This document shows, piece by piece, positions 11,234 through 21,279 of a stretch of DNA of 64,000 bases. Origin of the DNA: Lactifluus volemus (lineage: Eukaryota > Basidiomycota > Agaricomycetes > Russulales > Russulaceae). Each line of letters starts with the position of its first letter. Position 1 is the stretch's first letter. The DNA is taken from the NCBI GenBank assembly GCA_022376515.1, contig WTXI01000117.1:48158-112157 (forward strand). Reading direction: 5' to 3'. A program made the translations under genes and the position numbers. Below the pieces are notes generated by a model. The model did not search any database. It had not been told where the DNA came from and saw only the letters and a list, made by a program, of their open reading frames with translations.

Positions 11234-12720
11234 TTATGCCGCTTTCATCTCGGAATCATTGCCGGTCGCATCAGGGGTGGTACCATTAGAATTGACCGGG
11301 TAGGGATGGTCTGATGTTTGCAAGAAGACCCCAGGATGGATGATATTCAACGTCCACATCGCTAGCGTGATCATTACGCCATCGAATACAACTGCACAAC
11401 AGTTGGTTACGATTCGGTGCGGCTGGTAGCAGAGATACGTACTGAATAACCATTGAGTCGAGTAAACCTTGCCGTCCCATCCATCCACGAATTCTACAGT
11501 CCGGTAGATGGTCCTACAGACCATCAGCGATAGGTAACGAAAAAATGAGGAAGAGGCAGCATACCGTATGATGATGAAGACGGTTGTGACAAACATGGCG
11601 TACAACATGCACCTAAGGCGAATGTCCACCGTGCCGCGATAAGCCTCGCCGGGAACATATCGTATTGGCCGATCCTGTGCATACCGGATGAGGAATTCCG
11701 CCGCAAAGGCACAGTACGCGGCGATGGCGACTGGTAGGGTCATAAGAAATCATCTAAATGATCGTGCAGGGGATCTGACACACCGAGCTGGAAGATAATA
11801 CCACCAAGAGCGATGTCCGAGCCCTAATATACCGTGCATTGAGTTAGTTGGAGAATTAGCAAAGCCGTGATATTGCATGCGGACCAGCTTGAGTTGAACT
11901 TGTAACTTTGAACTCGGCCCTGACTTTGATGCTGATGCGTTGGCGCCAGACACTATACTGCCACCCATGCCTTGAATAAGGAGAGCAATGATGTCCTAGA
12001 GAACGGTAAGGAAAATCCTAAATCGCATGGACAAGAATATACTTACGCAGCATATGAATATGATCGTGTCTATATCACGTTCAATTCTCTGATGAACAAA
12101 GAAGGCCAGGTATGTGACTCACATCGTCTAGGCGTCAGACGGCTGTATTGTGGGCCGAGCCGGCGCATGATGCGTCCTAGGAGAATAAAATTGGCCGCAA
12201 CCAGCGATGTGGGTGCAAGAACAAGTGTTAGTATTCTGTTGATCCATGAGCAACTTGAAAGGACTCAAAGGCGACTGTCGAACTGTAGCGTACTCACTGT
12301 ATGATAAACGGAGGGAATAAGAACGGATGTCGGCTAGACCACAATCGAGAACTCCAGCCAGCAACCTCAAGGAAACCACAGAGAATTGCGCTGGGTATTA
12401 GCCACCACAGGCGGAAATAGAGAGCCTGTATGGTATGGACGACTTGAGGGAGTTCCACTGTGAGCAATAACCTATTAAGAACAAAGGGAACGTACATACG
12501 TGTAGAGATTCCGAAGAGGGAAATGAAAGTAATAGCAACCCATTCCGACGGAATGTAGTGATACAGTAACAGAGGTTGAGTATCACTGGTACTGTTAGAG
12601 GAACCTTGGAAATGTGTACCGGAAGATTTATTCTAAGAACTCGGAGACAAAAGAGGATACGCACTCATGATAAGGGCCGCTTTCTAGGGTTGGAACTGCT
12701 TTTCAGTATCTTCTTGACAT
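11234..12720 (-). pseudogene. RTA1-like lipid exporter, copy B, early stop
   Basis: Same family and exon layout as copy A. The downstream exons are open and carry the landmarks: CGFLEVAGWSSRLWSS, GRIMRRLGPQYSRLTPR, AYCAFAAEFLIRYAQDRPIR, TIYRTVEFVDGW and VFDGVMITLAMWTLNIIHPG, ending EMKAA before the stop at 11234. The ATG at 12720, at the same place as in the other copies, reads MSRRY and then TGA, where copy C has AGC and copy D has GGC. If this is the true start the gene is dead at codon 6. An unrecognised alternative 5' exon remains possible. Copies A and B are close to each other, closer than to C or D, in the exon around RHPFLFPPFIIQ. Confidence 0.75.
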
Positions 12721-13400
12721 GTCTTTATACCCTCTGAAGTAGTGCCTCAGGTGAGACGCCGATCAGATGAGCGGTCCTAAGTAACCCTACAAGTCTACTC
12801 GGTGACAGTGTTTGTTGATTGTTTCCATAGGCTGATGGGATACATACGCCGAGGCCGTGCAATATGCGGGCGAACGTGACTCACTACTACAGTTCAAGTC
12901 GAGTGGCAGCGCTAGTCCAGCGCAGCATTGCGATGATTAGTAGCAGCAGATGACAACGTATTACTGTAGTATGTAACGTGCCACCCAGATGCACGGCAGT
13001 GAGCGCGGGAGATAACTGTCCCTTCGTTCCGTCTAGGATAGGCGCGGAACACTGGTGAAATAAGTTCGAGACTGCGCTATGACCTATCAGAACCCGAAGG
13101 CATACAGACAGCCATAACAGATTAACGTGCTAGTGGCGTGTGTGATCCTAGGAAGCCATGTTGTCTCGGCGGCCATCTGATGACTCGGATCCGCTGGCAA
13201 TGGGATATGGTTCTGTCAAGGCACAGGCTGAGTAATCAAATTTGACGCTTGGACTGCTGGCCAGTGGGTACGATGCGGGCCCAGTAGGATTCAAAGCACC
13301 GATCCGGCATTCAAAAACTGGCCTCTGCCAGTCCAGTTATTTCACTTTGTGTAGGAAGGCAATACGAGGTATGAGGGTGCCTCACTGCCTGTGTGTGAGC
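12721..13400. repeat. 5'-flank repeat of RTA1 unit (copy 2)
   Basis: Counterpart of 8262-9180 with the same ordered landmarks (ACGCCGAGGCCGTGCAATAT, GCGATGATTAGTAG, GGCATACAGACAGCC, GTGTGTGATCCTAGGAAGCC). It ends with GAGGTATGAGGGTGCCT, also present near 9152, just before the synthetase fragment. Confidence 0.7.
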
Positions 13401-13424
13401 CCTTACAGTATGGGCAGGCCCGGG

Positions 13425-13600
13425 CCCAGGACTTGCAAATCGCTACGCAGAGAGAAATCATTTAGAAGTGTCGCAGCGGAAGGTGTGGAGGAGGTTGGGG
13501 GCAACCCTCGTGTAGAATTTGTATGTCTTCGTGAGGACAAGTCAATGCCGCAGATTGCACAGGGATTCCTATACCCATAATGTAGGGTTAGGGGGACAGT
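13425..13600 (+). pseudogene. decayed 3' fragment of mitochondrial TrpRS gene
   Basis: Matches the C-terminal coding part and 3' flank of the intact synthetase (about 28560-28820). The residual reading EGVEEVGGNPRVEFVCLRED corresponds to VEEALRKPRAEFVRLRED in the intact protein. Reading frame is lost upstream and the coding end is missing. Even the downstream TAGGGTTAGGG is shared with the 3' flank of the real gene. It lies to the right of RTA1 copy B. Confidence 0.85.
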
Positions 13601-14400
13601 CGGAGACCCACTTTTACCCACTTTCGGACTTTGCTATAAATTGAGTTTCGTTCCTTTTACGGGTCGTATATCTGGCCAAGTCCTTGCATTATCGACGTGC
13701 TGGTATTAGCATACAACCGCCCAGAAGTCATCCTGACTTAGATCTACGTTTTCTGAACACAGCTCCTCCCTCCGAAAGCTTACCCGGACAATACGTCAAC
13801 ATCGCTCTGTACCAAATTACCTTGCTGGCAAGGTTACTGCAAGGTCACTGTATTATAATTTCAATTGAACTTGTTTCTCGAACCTTCGGATCCAACCTTC
13901 AGAGCTTCACCAGCTTCACCATCTATGAACTCGTCAACCAGAGACCGAATATGTTATAACCGCAACAAGTACATATTAACTGAATACTGTCCTGTCGCCG
14001 GTGCGTTGGTCCGTGAACGCATTGCGGTTTCGCTCTGATTCTCCACCGCGACGTAGCTCAAAGAGCAGCCGACCGAGGAGACCAATAACGAGCTCGCATG
14101 TGACACCGACGTGCAATTAGAAGATGAACTTTATGTCAATTGTCTCGTGTTCTCGGCTCTGTGTCTTGTCAGGCTGCCTGAGTAGGCATTTTCGAATGGA
14201 TTGCAGTTTTACAGCGACATAGAATCTCTGTTGGTTCTCGAAACCCCCAGTCACGCCATGCCTCCTCCCGCATCCCCGTTCGACAAGCGGAAGTATGACA
14301 TTCCATCCGTCGCCTGCCCGGCGCTCGTAACAAGTGGCACATCATTTGTCAAATAGCTCATAGTATCTCTCGTCTTTCAAGTTTAGCCAAGTCCTCCATC
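13601..14400. other. intergenic, nothing recognised
   Basis: Several short open frames occur, none with a recognisable domain. No RNA gene or strong repeat was seen. Confidence 0.4.
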
Positions 14401-14407
14401 GTCAAGA

Positions 14408-15127
14408 ATGAAGTACCACTCACCACCCCATGAAACATCTTCCAGTTCCAGTCTTAGCTCCCGTCTCCGCTTCCCTTCCCGCGCAAGTCCCAGTTCCACC
14501 TTCAGTTCCAGCCTCCGTCTCAGCTCCAGCCCCTCCTCTTGCTCATCCTCCACCTCACTCCAGCCCAAGTTTTCGCAACTTGAAGCACCAGCATCTCCAG
14601 CGCCATTTCCAGCACCACCTCTCGCACCACCGCTTCTTCTTCCACCTCCGTTCTTAATCGCACAGCTAGTAGCTCGGAATTCCTGTTCGAGTCGCCCTCC
14701 TCGCCTAGCCAACATCTTCACGGCCTCACCAACCGTTCTCCCTCCCCACAAGTCGCTCCTTCGTCTCCACCCGTGTGCCGACATTTTCGGTTGCCCGTAT
14801 CAACAGCTGCCACTCGTACTACTACCTCCACTCATTCCCGCTCCTTCGCGCGTCCCCGTTCCGGTGACTGCTCTCTCGCATGCCACATCTCCATCTCCAT
14901 CATCCGTATCCTTGACCGTGACGATCGTGTTTCTGTCATCCCGGACGACGCCGCAAGCCCCAAAATTGGCAAAAACGAGGTCTGACTGGGGACCGTCAGA
15001 ATTTGAACCCGCTGGGAGATGTAAGGCCAGCTGTGTGGTGGGCCTTGCAACCACGCTGTATCATGATGCCACATTCCTATCTTTACGCCTCGGGCTCGGT
15101 GTAGAGCCACACAACTGTCATGTCTGA
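14408..15127 (+). CDS. Ser/Pro-rich low-complexity frame, doubtful gene
   Basis: A 239-codon frame rich in Ser and Pro (SSSSSLSSRLRFPSRASPSS; later LPPHKSLLRLHP). It grows from a C/T-rich simple sequence (repeats of CCAGTTCCAG-like words between 14440 and 14640), and the opposite strand is also open (14383-14784), which argues against coding selection. Its last 30 or so codons lie inside the left arm of the inverted-repeat element. It may be translated by chance only. Confidence 0.2.
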   Translation: MKYHSPPHETSSSSSLSSRLRFPSRASPSSTFSSSLRLSSSPSSCSSSTSLQPKFSQLEAPASPAPFPAPPLAPPLLLPPPFLIAQLVARNSCSSRPPRLANIFTASPTVLPPHKSLLRLHPCADIFGCPYQQLPLVLLPPLIPAPSRVPVPVTALSHATSPSPSSVSLTVTIVFLSSRTTPQAPKLAKTRSDWGPSEFEPAGRCKASCVVGLATTLYHDATFLSLRLGLGVEPHNCHV

Positions 15128-15602
15128 ATACTGTAGTTCGAGCTTTACCTTATCGTAAATGATGAAGAATGTTAGTCATTCTTTTCTCTCGAACTCACCC
15201 GTGCGCCTCCGGGCGTACGTTCAATGCTTCGGTATTCAGTGCGTTCAATTACGTGTCCTGGGATCGATCGAACTTTATTATCATTGCAAACTGAGGAGTT
15301 CCCTGTTGGAAAATTCTGAACGGGCAACTCGGAAGACCCGAGGAAGGAAAAAGAATCACGTAAAACTTTGATGGTTCCTGCAAGGCACGGCCGAATTTCG
15401 CCTGAATACAGTATCGCCCGCATGGAAGCAAGGTAACATCTGACTACTAGCTACCTAATGTCACGGTAGTACGGGTGTTAAGGTAAAGCTCGAGTCGGAA
15501 CTATTCGGACATGAGGCCTGCATGAGGGTTGTGTGGCTCCACACCGAGCCCGAGGCGTAAAGATAGGAATGCGGCATCATGATACAGGGTGGTTGCAAGG
15601 CC
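15041..15602. mobile_element. MITE-like element with long inverted arms
   Basis: Left arm about 15041-15152 and right arm about 15478-15602 are inverted copies: GGCCTTGCAACCAC on the left against GTGGTTGCAAGGCC on the right, TATCATGATGCC against GGCATCATGATA, then TCCTATCTTTACGCC and a GAGCC-CACACAA core. Arms are about 110-125 bp with few mismatches around a spacer of about 325 bp. There is no transposase frame inside. Related single-arm pieces lie at 10597-10880 and near 37370-37420, so the family is dispersed. Target-site duplications were not clear by eye. Confidence 0.75.
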
Positions 15603-15612
15603 AGCTGGGCGC

Positions 15613-16264
15613 TATCCCTCAGTTATAATTACCTCGGTCTAACTGGCACTCACTAGGTAACCATTAACACTACCTCTGTCCCAATCCTTCAATATCAATA
15701 CTTCGACCACAAGACATGGAGAACGCTGACTCGGACACAATTGCCGAAGTGGCCATAGAGACCTGTGCTCAGGTCAGTGATACCTCTTTCCTTCGCGTAG
15801 GTTTATATATATATTCGTACACCTCACACCAAATCCTGCTGGGAAATAGGAGCCTGACTATAACGCAACATGACGCCGTAGTACACGTCCGGATGGCAAG
15901 GTGAGTAGTACATAGTACGGGCTTTCTATATAGACGTACAACCTGCTGACATTGGTACTATATACCGTGATGCCAGTGACAAGGCCTAGTTGGAACATCA
16001 TATATGCATATCCCCCCAAGTGGTTGTTCATCTTCAGGAGTAGTAGGGAGGTACGATGGCGTGAATAGACAGTCCCTATGTTGTAGTCCCAATTGTGAAA
16101 TGACCTGTGCTTATCAATCACGGTGTTATCGCTAGCATTGTAGACAGCTTGAAGCTTGGTAACAGGTTTGCACCGTTGCAGCGTGGTCACATCTTGTGGC
16201 TGCCCTTCCAAGCCAAGGTGGCAGCGCCACTGGCACCAAGAATTGTTGCAGCCGCATACTATGC
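15613..16264. other. intergenic, nothing recognised
   Basis: A 209-codon minus-strand frame overlaps this stretch and continues through the hairpin to 16487. It shows no known domain and its codons around the perfect palindrome are constrained by the hairpin, so it was not called. Confidence 0.35.
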
Positions 16265-16319
16265 GAGCGAGGCCTAAACATCGCACTGGTAGTACCGGTG
16301 CGATGTTTAGGCCTCGCTC
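16265..16319. repeat. perfect 22-bp stem hairpin
   Basis: The arm at 16265-16286 (begins GAGCGAGGCC, ends CATCGCAC) is exactly complementary to 16298-16319 around an 11-nt loop that itself contains GGTAGTACC. The arms show no decay, suggesting a recent event or a maintained structure. Confidence 0.9.
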
Positions 16320-17440
16320 ACCTGGGCCAAGAGAGTGCCATTTGTTCGACTTTAAGTCCGGAATTTCGTATCCTCCAGAACGACCTTGGTCCCAAGTCTT
16401 CTTTGGCAGTGGGACTGACCATTCTGCTAATACTGCATTCAATTGCATTCCGTCTGCTTCCCCACTGTCTGTCGACTGCTGAAACATAATATGCTACTTG
16501 TAACCTCCAGTGTCCGCAAGCAAGGTGGCCGACGACGACGACGGCATTTCCTTGAACTTTACACTAAATAACCCTGGAATGCAGCGCATCCGGGAAGACA
16601 CAGCTTGCATTGCAGCGCTCACTTCTTGTGCACTCCCCATAGCTTAAGGCGGCCTCGACGGCTCAGCATGCTATCTCACCACTTCCGCTGGCCTACCAAT
16701 GGCCCACCTTAAGGACGAGATCAGAACGAGTCGATGATGAGCGGCTTGAACTGTACCTTGGTGGTGTCGATCAACACGGGGAGAACTTCGGAGAGAGCAC
16801 GTAGAAGTGAGGTTACGGTCTTCGTCACGCTTGTTCGAGGTTACAGTACGAGCCTGCAAGAAGAGGGTGTTCGCGCAACAGCTAGACAAAGACACCAAAA
16901 ACCTCCATGACCATACCCTCGCGCAACCTCTCCATGATCGCGATACTGCAACTGTACGCCCTTCGCAGCCACACACCAGTTCACCGTGATCGCCCTCAAC
17001 TGCAGGACAGGCGTCTGGGGACGTTGACCGGACGCGGACCCAGGTAGACCAGGCGAGCTCCTCTATCATCACCAAGTGCGGATATTCGGTCCGCCTCCGA
17101 GCGTGGTTCTAAGAGCGCAGCGCTCGGGCTCGTATGAGCCAACCAGGTAAAGGTGCGCGTGTGCGGACGAATATCGTTGTTCGCCATTTGACGGTCCTTG
17201 TGCACCCCCTCATCCATCTATTTCCTATCACCTCGAGGTGTGTGCAAATCCTTGCGGACGACGATGAAGACCTGGAAGAAAATATCCGCGTAGCGTTGCG
17301 GGCGCTCGAGACAGCGGCCCGTGCGCCACCGGTAAACATGGCCCGGGCCTTGGCCGACATTTCCCCGTTGCACGTTGGCTCTCGCTCTTTCACTAAATTC
17401 ATCCGTTCGTCGACAAAAAAGAATCCGATGTCCTCCGTGA
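16320..17440. other. gene-poor accessory sequence
   Basis: Several mid-sized open frames overlap on both strands (for example 16671-17075 minus and 17134-17598 plus), with no recognised domain. High Arg/Ser content on both strands suggests non-coding sequence or an eroded element. Confidence 0.35.
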
Positions 17441-17449
17441 ACGCAGCTT

Positions 17450-18170
17450 TTCAATGTTGTATCTCACATCTACTCGTGGCAATGTTCCACGGAAATAGTT
17501 TGGCAGCAAAGTTGATGGCCCCGAGGGAATGGATCCCACCGGCCGTGGCGAAACAAAGGAATCCTTTGGCGGAGCGTGCTGAGATCTCCGATCCTTGACC
17601 CGGGCCGTAGCCGTCGTTCGTACACTTCTCGTTCTGCGGCATCACGGGCCACGGCGCGACGGCGCCCATGCGCCGCCGATGACCATCCATGATTACCAAG
17701 TGGCGCTCCCGCGTTCCCTCATCCTTATCATGACACCCTTCCTCTGTTATGGCGGCGGCAGATGACCTCTATGATCGCCCAGTCTAATTGAGCGATCGGT
17801 TCATGAGACTGGTCTCGAATCGAAGCAGTATCCGTACGCTCTTCCTTCTGTACTCTGAGTCTGGAGGTGCCCCACGTCTGTGTTTTGTTCTCTCCCACTC
17901 TTCCGATGGGGCTGATCCCTTCAGGTGACGAGGTCAAGTACTCTTTCTCACACCTACACCTATATGCTATCCGCACTCGTGCGATTCTGCAAAGCGTGAG
18001 GACAGACGTTGAGAAAGCCTTCCATGATTCTTGTTGCGCAGCCAAAATCTCTGTGAGATGTGGTTTCAGAGGATATGGGCCATACAGTGTCTCGATACGA
18101 AGGTCATATTATCTAAATGGACGACGCGTTCTACTACGAGTAGTGCGCAGACGTCATCAATTCTTAAATT
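17450..18170. repeat. left edge block of unit C
   Basis: Bases 17480-17860 are almost the same as 23360-23770: AATGTTCCACG, then GCCCCGAGGGAATGGATCCC, CCGGCCGTGGCGAAACAA, GCTGAGATCTCCGATCC and CGTAGCCGTCGTTCG. The remainder (to 18170) matches 23780-23960 and, less well, 9829-10340. It sits just downstream of RTA1 copies C and D. One minus-strand frame (ARSAKGFLCFATAGGIHS) looks protein-like but was not recognised. Confidence 0.75.
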
Positions 18171-18324
18171 TGTGTACCTCGGGCTTATAACTTAGTGGCT
18201 GCTTTTCCCACCACACGGGCACTTAAAATACTCTATTGAACTAATCGTGGAATGTCCTTTACTATCAATAAACGAATACATGTAGGCTTCGCGCTCGGTA
18301 TACATATAAAAGATCAAAACTTTG

Positions 18325-19756
18325 TTACACCGCTTTCATCTCGGGACCATTATCTCCATTGGTCGGGTAGGGGTCGTCTGATTTTTTCAAATAGACACCA
18401 GGATGGATGATATTCAACGTCCACATCGCTTGCGCGATCATTGTGGCATCGAATACGACTGCACAATAGTTAGTTACGATTCTGTGCGACTTGTAGCAAA
18501 CACACGTACTGAATAACCATTGGGTCGAGTAAATCTTGCCGTTCCAACCACTCACGAATTCGGCTGTCCGGTAAATAGTCCTACAGACCATCAGCGATAG
18601 GTGACGCAAAAAGGAGGAAGACCAGGCAGCGTACCGTATGATAATGAAGACGGTCGTGATAAACATGGCGTACAACATGCGCTTCAGATTAGCGTCCACC
18701 GTGCCACGATAAGACTCGCCGGGAATATGTCGTATCGGTCGCTCCCGTGCATACCGGAAGAGAAATTCCGCCGCAAAGGCACAGTATGCGGCGATGGAAG
18801 CTGGTAGAGTTGTAAGTAATCATCTACATGCTCGTGCAGGAGATCTCACAGACCGAGCTGGAAGATAACACCACCAAGAGCGATGTTCGAGCCCTGATAT
18901 ATCATGCATTGAGTTAGTTGTAGAATTAGCAGAACCGTGATGGTGTATGCGGACCAATTGAGCTTTTGACTTTGATGTGTTGGAGCCCGCCGCCAAACTG
19001 CCACCCATTCCCTGAATAAGGAGAGCGTTGATGTCCTAGAAAACGGTAAGAAAAGTAAAAATCCTGCATGGAAAAAAGTGTGCTTACACAGCATACGAAT
19101 ATGATTGTGTCTATGTCACGTTAAATTCCACTCTGATGAACAAAGACCGGGTATGGGACTCACATCGTCTAGGTGTCAGACGGCTGTATTGTGGGCCAAG
19201 CCGGCGCATGATGCGTCCCAGGAGAATAAAATTGGCTGCAACTAGCGATGTGGGCGCAATGACAAGTGTTATTGCTCTGTAGGTCAATGAGCAAAAGAAT
19301 CAAAGGGTGGCCATCGAAGTGTACCCACTGTATGACAAACGGTCGGAATATGGACGGATTTTGGCTCGACCACAATCGAGAGCTCCAGCCAATAACCTCA
19401 AGGAAACCACAGAATATTACACTGGGAATTAGCCACCACAGGCGGGAACGGAGTGCTTGTATGGTATGGACAACTTGAGGGAGTTCCACTGTCAGCAACG
19501 ACCCATTGAGAACAATGAGAGCATGCATACATGTAGAGATTCCGAAGAGCAAAATGAAAGTAATGGCAACCCATTCCGTGGGAACGTAGCCATACTGTAT
19601 CCGATGTAGAGTATCACTGGTGCTGTTAGAGGAACCTTGAAAGTGTTTAAGATCCGTTGAGAGAGCTTCTGACAAGCCGGGGACAAAGAAGGATACGCAC
19701 TCATGATATGGATCGCTGGCTAGGGTTGGAACTGCTTTGCTGTATCTTCTTGACAT
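18325..19756 (-). CDS. RTA1-like lipid exporter, copy C
   Basis: Best-preserved copy of the array with D. Seven-helix RTA1 family protein predicted to move lipids (sphingoid bases in characterised relatives) across the plasma membrane. From the ATG at 19756 (MSRRYSKAVPTLASDPYHE) the frame is open through YGYVPTEWVAITFILLFGIS. Introns then join LELPQVVHTIQALRSRLWW, CGFLEVIGWSSRLWSS and ITLVIAPTSLVAANFILLGR, followed by RRLGPQYSRLTPR. Later exons give GSNIALGGVIFQL, CAFAAEFLFRYARERPIR, TIYRTAEFVSGW and MWTLNIIHPG, ending EMKAV. Whether the segment between PYHE and GSSNS is an intron (donor GTGCGT) is unresolved; both readings stay open here. Flanks are shared with copy D, pointing to a young duplication. 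Confidence 0.85.
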
Positions 19757-20960
19757 GTCTTTATACCCTCAGAAGTAGCGGCTCGGGGTGAGAAGCCTAG
19801 CAGAATCGCAGTCCTAAATGACCCTACAAATCAACTCGGTTAGTATACGGTGTTTGTTTCCATAAGGCCGGGCCGACGGGATCTATAGGCCGTACAGCAC
19901 GCTAAAGTCGAGCATGGCAAATGCAGCACCAAAAGTCCCGGGCCGGCGCGGCCGGATATATGATTAGTACCGAGTGATGACGATGTACTGTATCGAGCCG
20001 CCCAGAAGTCCGTGATGCATGGCGGTGAGGGCCGAAACTGCCGCTTAGTCCAGGGATTTACCCGTCCGAAGGCAGAACATGAGTAGCGAAATAAGGTTCC
20101 AGACTGCGCTCTGAGTCAGCAAGCATATGAACAGCCAGGATAGAGGATATTGGTAGAACGTGGCGTGGGTTTGATCCTAGGTAGTCATGTTGTCCCGCCG
20201 GGGGCCATGGCACCGGATGGGCGCTTGATCTTGCTAGTGGTGCGTTGCCAGTGCCAGTGGTACAATGGATCACATGCAATATAACACGATTCTAACCCCC
20301 CCAAAAAGACATGGACTATGCTTGCATGTGGTACTGGATGCCATATGTCAAGTCGTGTGGCGACTGAGCAAGAATTCAGAGAAATTCGAAGTGATCCATT
20401 ACTTTTTGCCATTACCCTTTGGGTAGCGATCCGGGGCCCGCTCGGACGGCGGGACCGACGGAACCCGGCGGGGTGTGAGAAGTCAGATCTAGTCAGATAT
20501 TGCGTTCCCATTTCCCAACCGCATTCGCGGCTATAGCTAGCTGCTCGATGAGGCAGGGACCCATTTGTAGAAAATAGGTGTTTTAACAACCCCCTTCTGC
20601 GCCGCATCCGGCAAATTCATTTGAGAAACGCATATTGACATGCAGCCAAGGAGGGCCATAGCCAGCACGAACTTAAACGTGCTAAACCCCGGGCCAGACT
20701 ACTCTGATGAACAACTTCAAGTTGACCCACTCGACTTGCACTACATTACGAGTTGATACACCGCCATTTGACCCTCCGGCTTGAGCAGTCCCTAGCGTTG
20801 CCAAACATGCCTTGATACGCTGTATAGACTGGCATAAAGTGCTAGTAACAACTCTCGGGTTCCAACTGAACTTAGAATCATCCTTATTGTGCCACCATGG
20901 GTCTATTTGACCCTTGTTCAAATATACACATGCGATGTATGCACCGCAGGAAAAATTTTC
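19757..20960. repeat. right flank of unit C, shared with unit D
   Basis: Matches about 25592-26955. Landmarks are TAGAGGATATTGGTAGAACGT, the block CTATGCTTGCATGTGGTACT, GGCGACTGAGCAAGAATTC, CCCCCTTCTGCGCCGCA and GGCCAGACTACTCTGATG. No synthetase fragment was found in this unit. Confidence 0.75.
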
Positions 20961-21279
20961 CGTGTCCCGTGGATGCGGTCTTTCAATCTTGTGACTGACA
21001 CATCTACTCAGGCACGGTCGAATATCGCCCGCAATAGACCTTGCAGCAAGGTACAGTAATGGCCAAATACATGCAAATCCATATCATGATAACACATTTC
21101 GGTCCTCGACCATTTCATTCTATTCCCCGACATGCCCAGTTGCTGGTCTACCACTATCTGTCTTCCCCTCTTTGGAAGACTTGGCCGACGTGCACGATGC
21201 CGAAAGTCACTGCCCCATCTCACTACTCAAAGAGGTGGATTATCATCCTACTTGATAAGCTTATCTAAAACACGTTCGT

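Noticed and set aside
14980..15015. GGGACCGTCAGAATTTGAACCC as a tRNA 3' half
   Set aside because: No matching acceptor, anticodon or D arm could be folded around it.
15858..16487. 209-codon minus-strand frame across the perfect hairpin
   Set aside because: Composition is unremarkable, no family was recognised and the frame passes through an inverted repeat.
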